64,000 nt of DNA from Pedobacter nyackensis (GTDB taxonomy: Bacteria > Bacteroidota > Bacteroidia > Sphingobacteriales > Sphingobacteriaceae), in contig NZ_FWYB01000007.1 in assembly GCF_900176505.1 (NCBI RefSeq), forward strand, positions 227,407-291,406. The letters are read 5' to 3'. Below the pieces are notes generated by a model. It searched no databases. It saw nothing but the letters and a program-made list of their open reading frames with translations, and was not told the origin of the DNA. Below are positions 40,575 to 49,107 of this stretch, piece after piece. The position numbers and the translations under genes are program-made. How positions within the stretch are numbered: position 1 is the first letter of the stretch; every line of letters begins with the position of its first letter.

Positions 40575-40597
40575 AAAAATATCAGCTCATAAAAAAA
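40563..40597 (+). repeat. Tandem duplication of the dapA 3' end
   Basis: The 17-nt sequence ATCAGCTCATAAAAAAA occurs at 40563-40579 and again at 40581-40597, one base apart (18-bp period). The first copy carries the last three dapA codons and the stop. The second copy leads straight into the terminator stem. It looks like a recent slippage or duplication event. Confidence 0.85.
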
Positions 40598-40627
40598 GCG
40601 TCCCGAAATTTCGAGACGCTTTTTTTT
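40591..40627. terminator. Bidirectional terminator between dapA and the histone-like gene
   Basis: AGCGTCCCGAAA (40597-40608) pairs with TTTCGAGACGCT (40609-40620) with one mismatch. It is flanked by seven A on the left and eight T on the right. It lies between the converging dapA (stop 40574) and histone-like gene (stop 40648). Confidence 0.9.
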
Positions 40628-40647
40628 ATCAAAACAATTAAAGCCGG

Positions 40648-40824
40648 TTAGCCTTTGTTTTTAGTGTCCTGAACCTCTAAGCGAATTGCTTGAGCCAGGT
40701 TTTTAAGATCTTGCATACCTTTACGTACGCGAGTTCCAGCGGCATTGTTTGCCTTGTTGTAGAATTTGTCTGCGTCAGCCTCTAAAGCTGCAACAAGCTC
40801 TTTTACTTCAGTGAATTTTTTCAT
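40648..40824 (-). CDS. Histone H1-like (Hc1/Hct-type) small protein
   Basis: A 58-residue protein, MKKFTEVKELVAALEADA followed by DKFYNKANNAAGTRVRKGM and a KNLAQAIRLEVQD segment. It matches the small Lys-rich histone H1-like proteins common in Bacteroidetes and related to the Chlamydia Hc1 N-terminal region. It probably binds DNA or associates with the nucleoid. A rare strong Shine-Dalgarno, AAAGGAG, lies 11 nt before the ATG, unusual for this phylum. It is flanked by the dapA terminator and a 260-bp AT-rich upstream region. Confidence 0.85.
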   Translation of the reverse strand: MKKFTEVKELVAALEADADKFYNKANNAAGTRVRKGMQDLKNLAQAIRLEVQDTKNKG

Positions 40825-41035
40825 CGTTAATTTTACTCCTTTTAGTTTTTTAAAGTTTTGATTGATACTCTCTTACTAAAGTAAGATGTTTATTTTAATA
40901 AAAGAATTTTTACAATAACAAATAAACAATCAAAAACCCTCTTTTTTTCCACATCACAAGGGTTTATGCACAATAAACGCAGCAATATTCAACAGAAAAA
41001 ACTGAATATCAGGAGATTACAAAACAACGGAAACA
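40825..41035. other. AT-rich intergenic region upstream of the histone-like gene
   Basis: About 210 bp of very AT-rich sequence without a supported gene. It holds the Shine-Dalgarno of the histone-like gene (near 40837-40843) and an inverted repeat CTTACT-AA-AGTAAG at 40872-40885 that overlaps a -7-like TACTTTAG on the minus strand. No good -33 TTG could be placed. Confidence 0.5.
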
Positions 41036-41071
41036 AAAAATGCCCTTTATGCGTACATAAAGGGCATTTTT
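41036..41071 (-). terminator. Rho-independent terminator of the alpha-oxoamine synthase gene
   Basis: A perfect 16-bp stem (41036-41051 with 41056-41071, core TGCCCTTTATG) has a CGTA loop. On the minus strand it ends in a T run. It lies 15 bp after the stop at 41086. Confidence 0.93.
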
Positions 41072-41085
41072 AACTTTTGAAAATA

Positions 41086-42327
41086 TTATGCTATAGAAAA
41101 CTGATTTTCTTTATAATATCCACTTTTCAGTTTATCAGACACTTCGCTGAAAGCATCCAGCGTGCGCTGTACATCTTCCATTGTATGAACGGCTGTAGGA
41201 ATCAACCTCAGTTCAATTAGTCCCTTAGGGATAACCGGATAAACTACAATTGAACAGAATATACCATAGTTCTCACGAAGATCCATAGTCAGTGCTGTAG
41301 CTTCCAGCAACTCACCTTTAAGGAAAACCGGAGTAACCATTGTGTTGGTCACACCAAGATCGAAACCACGATCCCTTAATCCCTTTTGAAGCGTGGTAGC
41401 TACATTCCACAATTTATCTCTTAATTCAGGATTGTTTTTAAGCAGATCCAGGCGTTTTAACAATCCAATAACCATTGGCATTGGCAATGCTTTAGCAAAG
41501 GTTTGAGAACGCATGTTATACCTGAAAAAGTTAGTCATTTCTTCAGTTGAAGCTACAAATGCTCCGATACCTGCCATCGATTTAGCGAATGTACCGAAAT
41601 ACACATCTACCCCTTCAATACAATCCTGTGCTTCATGGGTACCTGCACCTGTTGGCCCCATTGTACCAAAACCATGCGCATCGTCAATCAGCAAACGGAA
41701 ATTGAATTCCTTTTTTAAATCAACAAGTTCTTTTAGTTTTCCTTGTGCACCTGACATTCCAAAAACGCCTTCAGTGATTACCAGGATACCGCCACCGCTT
41801 TGCTCTACCAATTTAGTAGCTCTTTCCAGCTGTTTGCGGGCGCTATCAATGTCATTATGTTTATATACAAATCGTTTACCCATGTGCAGACGTAAACCAT
41901 CTATGATACAAGCGTGAGACTCAGCATCGTATACAATCACGTCATTTCTATCTACCAAACTATCGATAATAGAAACCATCCCCTGATAACCAAAGTTTAA
42001 AAGAAATGCATCCGGTTTACCTACAAATGCAGCAAGTTCCTGCTCCAATTGTTCGTGATACTTCGAGTTACCAGACATCATTCTGGCACCCATAGGATAA
42101 GCCATACCGAAATCTGAAGCTCCTTGTCTATCGGCTTCCCTTACTTCAGGATGATTGGCCAAACCCAAATAATTATTCAAACTCCAAACCAAATGCTCTT
42201 TACCACGAAAATTCATATGGGGAGCTATATCGCCTTCTAATTTAGGAAATGAGAAATATCCATGAGACCACTTGTGATGTTGTCCGATCGGACCCATGTG
42301 TTTTGCTATCTTTTCAAAAATATCCAA
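41086..42327 (-). CDS. Alpha-oxoamine synthase-family PLP enzyme (serine palmitoyltransferase-like)
   Basis: The 413-residue fold-type I PLP enzyme has K249 as the PLP lysine (GTFAKSMAGIG), DDAHG (215-219) for cofactor binding, and H138 stacking on the ring (DAESHACIIDG). The family joins an amino acid to an acyl-CoA: KBL, AONS, ALAS or SPT. Sphingobacteriaceae make sphingolipids, and this sequence resembles Bacteroidetes proteins proposed as serine palmitoyltransferase, which would make it the first sphingolipid-synthesis step; KBL is the main alternative. The start is TTG (42327), supported by the family-like N-terminus MDIFEKI. It has a near-perfect promoter and a strong terminator, so it is monocistronic. 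Confidence 0.85.
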   Translation of the reverse strand: MDIFEKIAKHMGPIGQHHKWSHGYFSFPKLEGDIAPHMNFRGKEHLVWSLNNYLGLANHPEVREADRQGASDFGMAYPMGARMMSGNSKYHEQLEQELAAFVGKPDAFLLNFGYQGMVSIIDSLVDRNDVIVYDAESHACIIDGLRLHMGKRFVYKHNDIDSARKQLERATKLVEQSGGGILVITEGVFGMSGAQGKLKELVDLKKEFNFRLLIDDAHGFGTMGPTGAGTHEAQDCIEGVDVYFGTFAKSMAGIGAFVASTEEMTNFFRYNMRSQTFAKALPMPMVIGLLKRLDLLKNNPELRDKLWNVATTLQKGLRDRGFDLGVTNTMVTPVFLKGELLEATALTMDLRENYGIFCSIVVYPVIPKGLIELRLIPTAVHTMEDVQRTLDAFSEVSDKLKSGYYKENQFSIA

Positions 42328-42361
42328 TGTTATATGTATTTTAAGTTATTATATTTTTTTG

Positions 42362-42392
42362 CAAAGTTATATTTAATATGCCTGATCTACAA
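42362..42392 (-). promoter_or_regulatory. Promoter of the alpha-oxoamine synthase gene
   Basis: On the minus strand TTG (42392-42390) is followed by 20 bp and TAACTTTG (42369-42362), matching the Bacteroidetes -33/-7 consensus. The expected start site is near 42355, giving a leader of about 28 nt before the TTG start codon. Confidence 0.75.
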
Positions 42393-42443
42393 CAATCAAC
42401 ATTCTATGACAGAGAACTTACATAAACGTAACCTGTAGATACT

Positions 42444-42472
42444 AAAAAGCCTTAACAAATATTGCTAAGGCT
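42444..42472 (-). terminator. Terminator after ftsZ
   Basis: AGCCTTA (42448-42454) pairs with TAAGGCT (42466-42472) over an 11-nt loop. On the minus strand five T follow. It marks the 3' end of the dcw cluster, 25 bp after the ftsZ stop. Confidence 0.75.
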
Positions 42473-42496
42473 CATATAGTATAAAATTATTTCAAA

Positions 42497-44131
42497 TTAA
42501 TCAACATTATCGTGAAGGAATGAGTTGTTTGGTCTGATCTCGGCAGAACCATCATCGTCATTACTTAAAGTAAATCTCGATACCTGAGACTCTGATGAAT
42601 GCTGAACCTGCTGTAATTGCATTTGCTTACGTTTGTAAGCCGGCTCATTTTCAAGTTCCTGCAAACCGTTACTGGTGCGCAATTTCATGCTAAGATCCTT
42701 TAATCTAAGAATTCTTTCTTTAGATTTCTTTAACTGATCTTCAATAGAATCATCGTTTTTATCGTCATCAGCACCAGGTTCAACGATTTCTTCCCTTTGA
42801 GGAACAATATCATTATTAAACACTGTTGTTGGTGTTTCGAACACGAAATCAGTTTCTGCAACTTTAATTTCGAATTCAAATCCTGAATCCTTTGGCGTAT
42901 CCTCAAATGGAGTTTCCTCTTCAAGCAAAGTATGTCTTACGATTACATTTGCAGGCTCATCAGAGTTTTTGGCTTTGTTTCCATTAAACAAATCACCAAA
43001 AAGGTCAGATTGTTTAATTTCTTCTTTTGCCTTCATTACCGGTTCATTAGAGAAGACCGGAGCTTTAGGCTCAATAAATGAATTTACTGGTTCTACAGGT
43101 CTAACTAAAGGAGCTTCTTCAGGCGTAAGCAAAGAAATCTTTTTTACATTCTTTTTCTCTTCGTCACGCTGCTCTGTAGTTTGGAAACCAGTAGCGATAA
43201 TGGTTACAGACAACTTATCTTCAAGGTTCTCGTCAATACAGTTACCCCAGATTAAATCAGCAGATAAACCTGCTTTTTCCTGAATATAATCGGTAATGAT
43301 TGTCACCTCGTCCATAGTTACTTCACGTAAACCAGAACTTATATTTAACAAGATATATCTTGCACCTTCAATTTCATTGTCTTTTAATAATGGCGAAGCC
43401 AATGCACCTTCAACTGCATTTAACGCTCTGTTCTCTCCATCACAAGCAAAACTACCCATGATCGAGACACCACTATCTTTCATAACAGTACGCACATCTT
43501 TAAAATCCACGTTGATGTATCCAGGAACGGTGATGATTTCGGCGATACCTTTTGCAGCAGTTGTTAAAATATCATCAGCCTGAGAAAATGCGGATCCTAA
43601 GGTAAGGTTACCAAAAATTTCACGCAGTCGATCGTTAGATATCACTAAATAAGAATCTACGTATTTTTTCAGTTCATCCAATCCATCATTTGCCTGCATC
43701 TTACGTCTCTTCCCTTCAAAGGCAAAAGGCGTAGTTACAATAGCAACTGTTAATATGTCAAGTTCTTTTGCTGCCTTGGCAATAATAGGACTGGCACCAG
43801 TACCGGTACCACCACCCATACCAGCAGTTATGAACAACATTTTTGTTGTACTGCCAAGCATCTGCTTGATGTCATCTATATTCTCTATAGCTGAGTTTTT
43901 CCCAACTTCCGGGATCGAGCCTGCACCCATACCTTCGGTAAGACTGGCACCTAACTGAACCTTATTAGGAATAGGACTAAACTCCAAAGCCTGGGCGTCT
44001 GTATTACAAATAATAAAGTCTACACCAGTAATTCCTTGACGGTACATATGGTTTACCGCATTACCACCACCGCCACCAACACCAATTACCTTGATGATTG
44101 ATGACTTATCTTTTAACATTTCGAACTGCAT
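42497..44131 (-). CDS. ftsZ: Cell division protein FtsZ
   Basis: The tubulin-like GTPase polymerises into the division ring. The 544 residues include the N-terminal nucleotide-binding GGGGGNAV (19-26), the tubulin signature GGGTGTGASP (106-115) and the T7-loop region NVDFKDVRTVMKDSG. The core ends near residue 325. A long acidic linker of over 200 residues follows, with a C-terminus RPNNSFLHDNVD instead of the IPAFLRR-type peptide. Long tails are usual in Bacteroidetes. It is the last dcw gene, 129 bp after ftsA, with DnaA-box matches in the gap. Confidence 0.97.
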   Translation of the reverse strand: MQFEMLKDKSSIIKVIGVGGGGGNAVNHMYRQGITGVDFIICNTDAQALEFSPIPNKVQLGASLTEGMGAGSIPEVGKNSAIENIDDIKQMLGSTTKMLFITAGMGGGTGTGASPIIAKAAKELDILTVAIVTTPFAFEGKRRKMQANDGLDELKKYVDSYLVISNDRLREIFGNLTLGSAFSQADDILTTAAKGIAEIITVPGYINVDFKDVRTVMKDSGVSIMGSFACDGENRALNAVEGALASPLLKDNEIEGARYILLNISSGLREVTMDEVTIITDYIQEKAGLSADLIWGNCIDENLEDKLSVTIIATGFQTTEQRDEEKKNVKKISLLTPEEAPLVRPVEPVNSFIEPKAPVFSNEPVMKAKEEIKQSDLFGDLFNGNKAKNSDEPANVIVRHTLLEEETPFEDTPKDSGFEFEIKVAETDFVFETPTTVFNNDIVPQREEIVEPGADDDKNDDSIEDQLKKSKERILRLKDLSMKLRTSNGLQELENEPAYKRKQMQLQQVQHSSESQVSRFTLSNDDDGSAEIRPNNSFLHDNVD

Positions 44132-44210
44132 ATCTTTATGAATCAGTTATTTAAAAATTCGTTTTACCTGTTCATCTCTCTATGTAATATTAACACTTTT
44201 TTAACAGTGG

Positions 44211-44257
44211 TTTTCCACAAATGTTGATAATGTGGAAAAGTCACCGATTGTGGAAAA
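44211..44257. promoter_or_regulatory. Three DnaA-box matches between ftsA and ftsZ
   Basis: TTTTCCACA occurs on the plus strand at 44211-44219 and on the minus strand at 44239-44231 and 44257-44249. Each fits the DnaA-box consensus TTWTNCACA perfectly. The first two are inverted with 11 bp between them and could also fold as a 9-bp hairpin in the ftsA-ftsZ mRNA. They lie 80-126 bp upstream of the ftsZ ATG. Confidence 0.55.
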
Positions 44258-44260
44258 ATA

Positions 44261-45622
44261 TTACGGCTTTATATAATCTTCATCGCTTACATTCATGTCG
44301 TCTTTTATAAAATCCTTAGTCTTAGCAAGGAGTTTATCGAACAATCCGCCACCCGAACGTTTAGCTTTTTCTTTGACATCTTTTGGTTTTTCAACAAAAA
44401 CACCAGGCTGTTTCATCTCTTCCAACAACTCTTCTGCCTTCTGTATACCTTTAATCAACAAACCAACACTGGTTGCGTACATCGGACTTTTCAAATCATC
44501 GTAAATGGTTTTTGCCATGTCTTCGTATTTAGACAAATGCTCGTTAGGATAACCAACGCGGCAATCTAAACCGGTAACATACTCAACCAACTGCGACAAG
44601 TGTTTTAACAAAGCACCACCACCTGTAATCACCACACCACCGATCAGTTTTTTCTCGTAACCTGATGACTTGATTTCGTAATAAACATGCTCAATGATTT
44701 CTTCCATACGGGCCTGGATCACATAAGCAAGGTTTTTTACTGAAATCTCTTTTGGCTCTCTTCCTCTTAATCCAGGAACACAGATGATTTCATTCTCTTT
44801 ATTTTCTTCTGCCAGTGCTGAACCAAAACGGGTCTTCAATAGTTCAGCCTGATTTCTCATTACAGAGCAGCCTTCGCGGATATCTTCTGTAACACTGTTA
44901 CCACCAAACGGAATAACAGCCGTATGACGGATTATACCTTCGTGGAAAATGGCAATATCAGTTGTACCACCACCAATATCAACCAGGGCAATTCCTGCTT
45001 CTTTTTCTTCGTCACTCAACACCGATTCTGAAGAAGCCAGGGGTTCTAATATCAATTCCTGAGTTTGTAACCCGGCATTGGTTACACACCTCATAATGTT
45101 TTTCACGGCAGTTACCTGACCTGAAATGATATGAAAGTTAGCTTCAAGGCGAACACCTGCCATACCAATCGGATCTTTTACTCCCGGCTCATTGTCGATG
45201 GTAAACTCCTGTGGTAAAACATGGATGATTTCTTCTCCTGGGGGCATAACCAGTTTAAACATATCATCAATTAATTTATCGATATCTTTTTTTCCTATCT
45301 CGCTGTTCAGCTCGCGACGAGTTAAGATACCCCTGTGTTGTAAACTCTTGATATGCTGGCCGGCAATACCTACATTCACAACGCGGATCTCCACATTTGA
45401 CTGGCCACTCGCCAATTCAACTGCCTGTGAAATCCCTTGTACTGTTTTTTGAATATTAGAAACAACACCGCGGGTAACACCTGCTGATTCAGCTTTCCCT
45501 ATCCCTAACACTTCTATTTTACCATGCTGTGTTCTACGTCCAACGATCACGCAGATCTTAGTAGTACCGATGTCTAATCCGACTACTATTGGAGATTGAA
45601 TGGTAGATTTTTCTTTGCCCAT
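44261..45622 (-). CDS. ftsA: Cell division protein FtsA
   Basis: This actin-like ATPase tethers FtsZ to the membrane. The 453 residues contain phosphate 1 (VVGLDIGTTKICVIVGR), the FtsA-specific 1C region, phosphate 2 (ALVDIGGGTTDIAIF) and an adenosine motif (GGVVITGGGALLKHL). The C-terminal region contains FDKLLAKTKDFIKDDM, an amphipathic helix likely to bind the membrane, followed by a short acidic tail. It lies 78 bp after ftsQ and upstream of ftsZ, in normal dcw order. Confidence 0.96.
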   Translation of the reverse strand: MGKEKSTIQSPIVVGLDIGTTKICVIVGRRTQHGKIEVLGIGKAESAGVTRGVVSNIQKTVQGISQAVELASGQSNVEIRVVNVGIAGQHIKSLQHRGILTRRELNSEIGKKDIDKLIDDMFKLVMPPGEEIIHVLPQEFTIDNEPGVKDPIGMAGVRLEANFHIISGQVTAVKNIMRCVTNAGLQTQELILEPLASSESVLSDEEKEAGIALVDIGGGTTDIAIFHEGIIRHTAVIPFGGNSVTEDIREGCSVMRNQAELLKTRFGSALAEENKENEIICVPGLRGREPKEISVKNLAYVIQARMEEIIEHVYYEIKSSGYEKKLIGGVVITGGGALLKHLSQLVEYVTGLDCRVGYPNEHLSKYEDMAKTIYDDLKSPMYATSVGLLIKGIQKAEELLEEMKQPGVFVEKPKDVKEKAKRSGGGLFDKLLAKTKDFIKDDMNVSDEDYIKP

Positions 45623-45700
45623 AACTATATCGATTTGTTGAGTTTATTAATTTTTATCCTGGTATATTTTTTAACTTCTTCTATTTTTTCTTCCACAATG

Positions 45701-46585
45701 CTATTCATCCGGCAGAACCTGCTCCTGAACATTAACATCTATGGGCTTTTCTTTACGTTTCAGGGTATCAGCCGCACGCTCGGGAATCACTTCTCCCGTT
45801 AAAGAATCTATCTTGTTCTTTTCACAAACAATTTGATTCGTATATTTTACATTAATCGTTTTGTAGGTATTCCATCCTACTTTTGGCATTGCTTTTTTAT
45901 AAAAAGCCAGCAAATTCCTCATTTTAGTCTCCAAAGAATCAGCACTACCCAAAATAATCCGTTGGTTTCCTACCCTGGGGATTAATTCTATGTCTTTAGC
46001 ATTATTTACATATAGCTGCTCAATCTGTGCATCCCATAAGGTATCCTGCTTAATGTATAAGGCTACTTTATATAAATCCTTTCCCAGGTCAGTTATCAGC
46101 GTATCTACTTTACCACCAAAGTGCTCCATGATGTTCCCGTTTGCAGCCAGAACATTAGCAGTAAAATTTGGTGAAACAGGCATTTTTAACCCATTGCTGT
46201 CTATATAATAATCCTGACCACCGGCGTTGATTAATCTCAAAATAGGCTGACGCTGTTGAATCTCGATCTGGATCACACCATTCATATCCGCATAAACAGT
46301 GGCAAAAGCAATATAAGGATTGGCAATAATGCGTTTCTCAATGCGCTGCAAATTGATACCCGCTAAGTTCTGTCCAATCAATGAACCCTGACTTTGTTTT
46401 AAAATGGCATCAATCTCTTCCCGTTCGATAAAATTATCTGCTCCGGGAATTAGGATCTTCACATTGGTACATAATACAGTCTTCTTTTTACCGTCAACGA
46501 AACTCATCAGTACGACAAGACCGCTCAGACAAAATATCCAGGCAAAACATTTAAAAACCGCTTTCCAATTAATCCTTTTAAGCAT
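45701..46585 (-). CDS. ftsQ: Cell division protein FtsQ
   Basis: The 294-residue bitopic protein has an N-terminal cytoplasmic stretch, one transmembrane helix (FAWIFCLSGLVVLMSFV, about 14-30), a POTRA-like region (KILIPGADNFIEREEIDAILK) and a beta domain. It connects FtsL/FtsB-type proteins to the septal machinery. Its identity rests on the domain layout and the position between murC and ftsA; the sequence is divergent, as usual for Bacteroidetes. It overlaps the murC end by 8 bp. Confidence 0.9.
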   Translation of the reverse strand: MLKRINWKAVFKCFAWIFCLSGLVVLMSFVDGKKKTVLCTNVKILIPGADNFIEREEIDAILKQSQGSLIGQNLAGINLQRIEKRIIANPYIAFATVYADMNGVIQIEIQQRQPILRLINAGGQDYYIDSNGLKMPVSPNFTANVLAANGNIMEHFGGKVDTLITDLGKDLYKVALYIKQDTLWDAQIEQLYVNNAKDIELIPRVGNQRIILGSADSLETKMRNLLAFYKKAMPKVGWNTYKTINVKYTNQIVCEKNKIDSLTGEVIPERAADTLKRKEKPIDVNVQEQVLPDE

Positions 46586-47933
46586 GAGTCAAAATGGCTT
46601 TAAGTGGTTGTATCAATGTATCTATATCCCCTGCCCCAACAGTTAAAAGTAGTTCAGGGTTTTTGCTTTTTATGCATTCAATCACTAAATCTTTTCCACA
46701 TATCTGCTTGTTTTTCAACGACATTCTATCCAACAACATCTGCGAACTAACACCCGCCAGCGGCAATTCACGGGCAGGATAAATTTCAAGCAACACCAAA
46801 TCATCAACTGTGCTTAAAACTTTCGCAAAATCATCTGCAAAATCACGCGTACGTGTAAATAGATGAGGTTGGAAGATTACCGTTAATTTTTTATCCGGAT
46901 ACAATTGTCTAACTGCATGAAAACACGCACGCAATTCTTCAGGATGATGCGCATAGTCATCTATATAAATATGTTCAGGTGTATTTACTATATACTCAAA
47001 CCTTCTTTTAACACCTTTAAACGACTCAATTGCATCCTTTATTTTTTGAGCATCAATTCCAAGCTTAAGCGCAACCGCAATTGCAGCTACTGCATTTTCC
47101 ACATTGTGCTTTCCCGGTAGCATTAAGCGGATATCCGCTATCGCTACATCAGCATCAACATAATCAAATACAAATCTTGACCCTTCAACTCTTATATTTT
47201 GCCCCTTCACCTGCGAAGGTAAACCAGCACTATAACTTACACCATTCGATAAAGGCAATCCGCTTTTCACAAACAATGCACCATCCGCTTTAAGCTGTTT
47301 CGCAAACATTCTGAAAGAATCCTGCAAATGACTGGCATCACCATAAATATCCAAATGATCGGCGTCCATTGACGTAACCACTGCAATATCCGGATGAAGT
47401 GTAAGGAAAGAACGATCGTATTCATCTGCCTCCACAACGACAACATTATTATCACCAATGATGAAATTGCTGTTATAATTCGTAGCGATCCCACCTAAAA
47501 ACGCGGTACAGCCGTAGCCACTAGCGATTAATACATGCGCCACAATAGATGAGGTTGTTGTTTTACCATGCGTACCGGCAACAGCAATACAAAACTGTCC
47601 CTTACTGATGATCCCCAAAACCTCAGAACGTTTCTTTAATACAAAACCATTATCCTTAAAATAGTTTAGCAGCTCAGAATTCTTAGGAATAGCGGGCGTA
47701 TACACAATCAGTGTATCCTTATTTTTCTCATGAAAGGAAACAGGCAATACAGATTCATCATCCATATAAGAAACCAGAATACCTTCCTGCTCTAAGGCGA
47801 TAGTAAGATTAGTCCGGGTTTTATCATATCCACAAACTACAATTCCGCGTTTAGCAAAGTAACGCGCAATCGCACTCATACCGATACCACCAATACCTAC
47901 GAAATAAACCCGTTTTATTGTACCTAATTCCAT
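46578..47933 (-). CDS. murC: UDP-N-acetylmuramate-L-alanine ligase
   Basis: Cytoplasmic Mur ligase that adds L-Ala to UDP-MurNAc. The 451 residues show the N-terminal Rossmann motif FVGIGGIGMSAIA, the ATP loop GTHGKTTTSS (about 119-128), EADEYDRSF and YDDYAHHPEE, with the normal Mur ligase three-domain layout. The start overlaps the murG stop by one base and the end overlaps ftsQ, so translation is coupled on both sides. Confidence 0.97.
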   Translation of the reverse strand: MELGTIKRVYFVGIGGIGMSAIARYFAKRGIVVCGYDKTRTNLTIALEQEGILVSYMDDESVLPVSFHEKNKDTLIVYTPAIPKNSELLNYFKDNGFVLKKRSEVLGIISKGQFCIAVAGTHGKTTTSSIVAHVLIASGYGCTAFLGGIATNYNSNFIIGDNNVVVVEADEYDRSFLTLHPDIAVVTSMDADHLDIYGDASHLQDSFRMFAKQLKADGALFVKSGLPLSNGVSYSAGLPSQVKGQNIRVEGSRFVFDYVDADVAIADIRLMLPGKHNVENAVAAIAVALKLGIDAQKIKDAIESFKGVKRRFEYIVNTPEHIYIDDYAHHPEELRACFHAVRQLYPDKKLTVIFQPHLFTRTRDFADDFAKVLSTVDDLVLLEIYPARELPLAGVSSQMLLDRMSLKNKQICGKDLVIECIKSKNPELLLTVGAGDIDTLIQPLKAILTHA

Positions 47934-49051
47934 TAGTTGTTCCCCCCCCTTCCTGCTAACTGCATAACCTGCGTTGCAATCTGACTATCTGCATCCGGCA
48001 AAGCCAGCTTGCCTATATTATCTGAATACATTTTACACCTACCTTTATCCATCAGTAAGGATAAAGCTTCTTTAACCAGCGTATCCTCCGCCGAACGATC
48101 TGTAATCATTAAGGCAGCTCCCTGATGAACTAGTGCTAACGCATTTTTTGTTTGATGATCTTCCGACACATTAGGTGAAGGAACCAGTATAACCGGCTTT
48201 TTAATCAAACACAATTCGGCTATAGTGCCCGCACCCGCTCTTGAAATAATCAAATCAGCAGCTGCATAGGCTAAATCCATTTTATTTAAAAACTCAAGAA
48301 TCCTGACATTTGGATTAAAATCAAGCCCTAAGCGATCAATAATCCCTTGATAATAATATTTACCTGTTTGCCAGATTACCTGCACATCAGCATCTATGAT
48401 ATCCAGAATATGCTTTTCAACACTCTTATTTAAGGTAGCAGCTCCCAAGCTTCCGCCTGTCACCAATATCGTTTTCTTCAACGGGTCGAGTTTAAGCAAC
48501 TCTGCTCCTGCATGATGTTTATTTAAAACATCAACAACATCCTTCCGTACCGGATTACCTGTTTTAAGTATGCGATCAGCTGGGAAAAACTGTTCCATCC
48601 CATCAAATGCAACGCAAACCTTAGCTGCATTTTTCCCCAACCATTTGTTGGTAATACCCGCGTAAGAGTTCTGTTCCTGGATCAGGTAAGGAACTTTCTT
48701 TAGTGATGCAGCAAATAGTATTGGTCCGGATGCATATCCGCCTACCCCCACAACAACATCAGGTTTAAAATCAGCAATTAATTGCAAGGCTTTACGCACA
48801 CTTCCAATTAGTTTAAATGGCAGACTTAAATTCTTGGCAACAGAACCTCTTTGTATACCACTGATATTTAAACCAACAATTTTATATCCGGCGGCAGGAA
48901 CTTTTTCCATTTCCATGCGACCTGTAGCGCCAACAAATAATATTTCACAGCCAGACTCCATGCGCTTTAGCGCATTAGCTATAGAGATAGCCGGGAATAT
49001 ATGTCCTCCGGTACCTCCTCCTGAAATAATTATCCTTGTTGGTCTCATCAT
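47933..49051 (-). CDS. murG: UDP-GlcNAc:undecaprenyl-PP-MurNAc-pentapeptide GlcNAc transferase
   Basis: GT28 enzyme that makes lipid II from lipid I on the inner face of the membrane. The 372 residues have IISGGGTGGHIFPAIS at the N-terminus, a second G loop (LVTGGSLGAATLN) and the donor-binding ISRAGAGTIAEL. ATGs at 49051 and 49048 are adjacent, and either may be used. It is 56 bp after ftsW and coupled to murC. Confidence 0.97.
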   Translation of the reverse strand: MMRPTRIIISGGGTGGHIFPAISIANALKRMESGCEILFVGATGRMEMEKVPAAGYKIVGLNISGIQRGSVAKNLSLPFKLIGSVRKALQLIADFKPDVVVGVGGYASGPILFAASLKKVPYLIQEQNSYAGITNKWLGKNAAKVCVAFDGMEQFFPADRILKTGNPVRKDVVDVLNKHHAGAELLKLDPLKKTILVTGGSLGAATLNKSVEKHILDIIDADVQVIWQTGKYYYQGIIDRLGLDFNPNVRILEFLNKMDLAYAAADLIISRAGAGTIAELCLIKKPVILVPSPNVSEDHQTKNALALVHQGAALMITDRSAEDTLVKEALSLLMDKGRCKMYSDNIGKLALPDADSQIATQVMQLAGRGGNN

Positions 49052-49107
49052 TATATCTTTAAACCTTAAGCCCTATACTTAATCTTTACTCTTTTATCCT
49101 AATCTTC

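Noticed and set aside
42969..43283. Plus-strand open frames inside ftsZ and other dcw genes
   Set aside because: They are antisense to conserved genes, have no family resemblance and no start signals.
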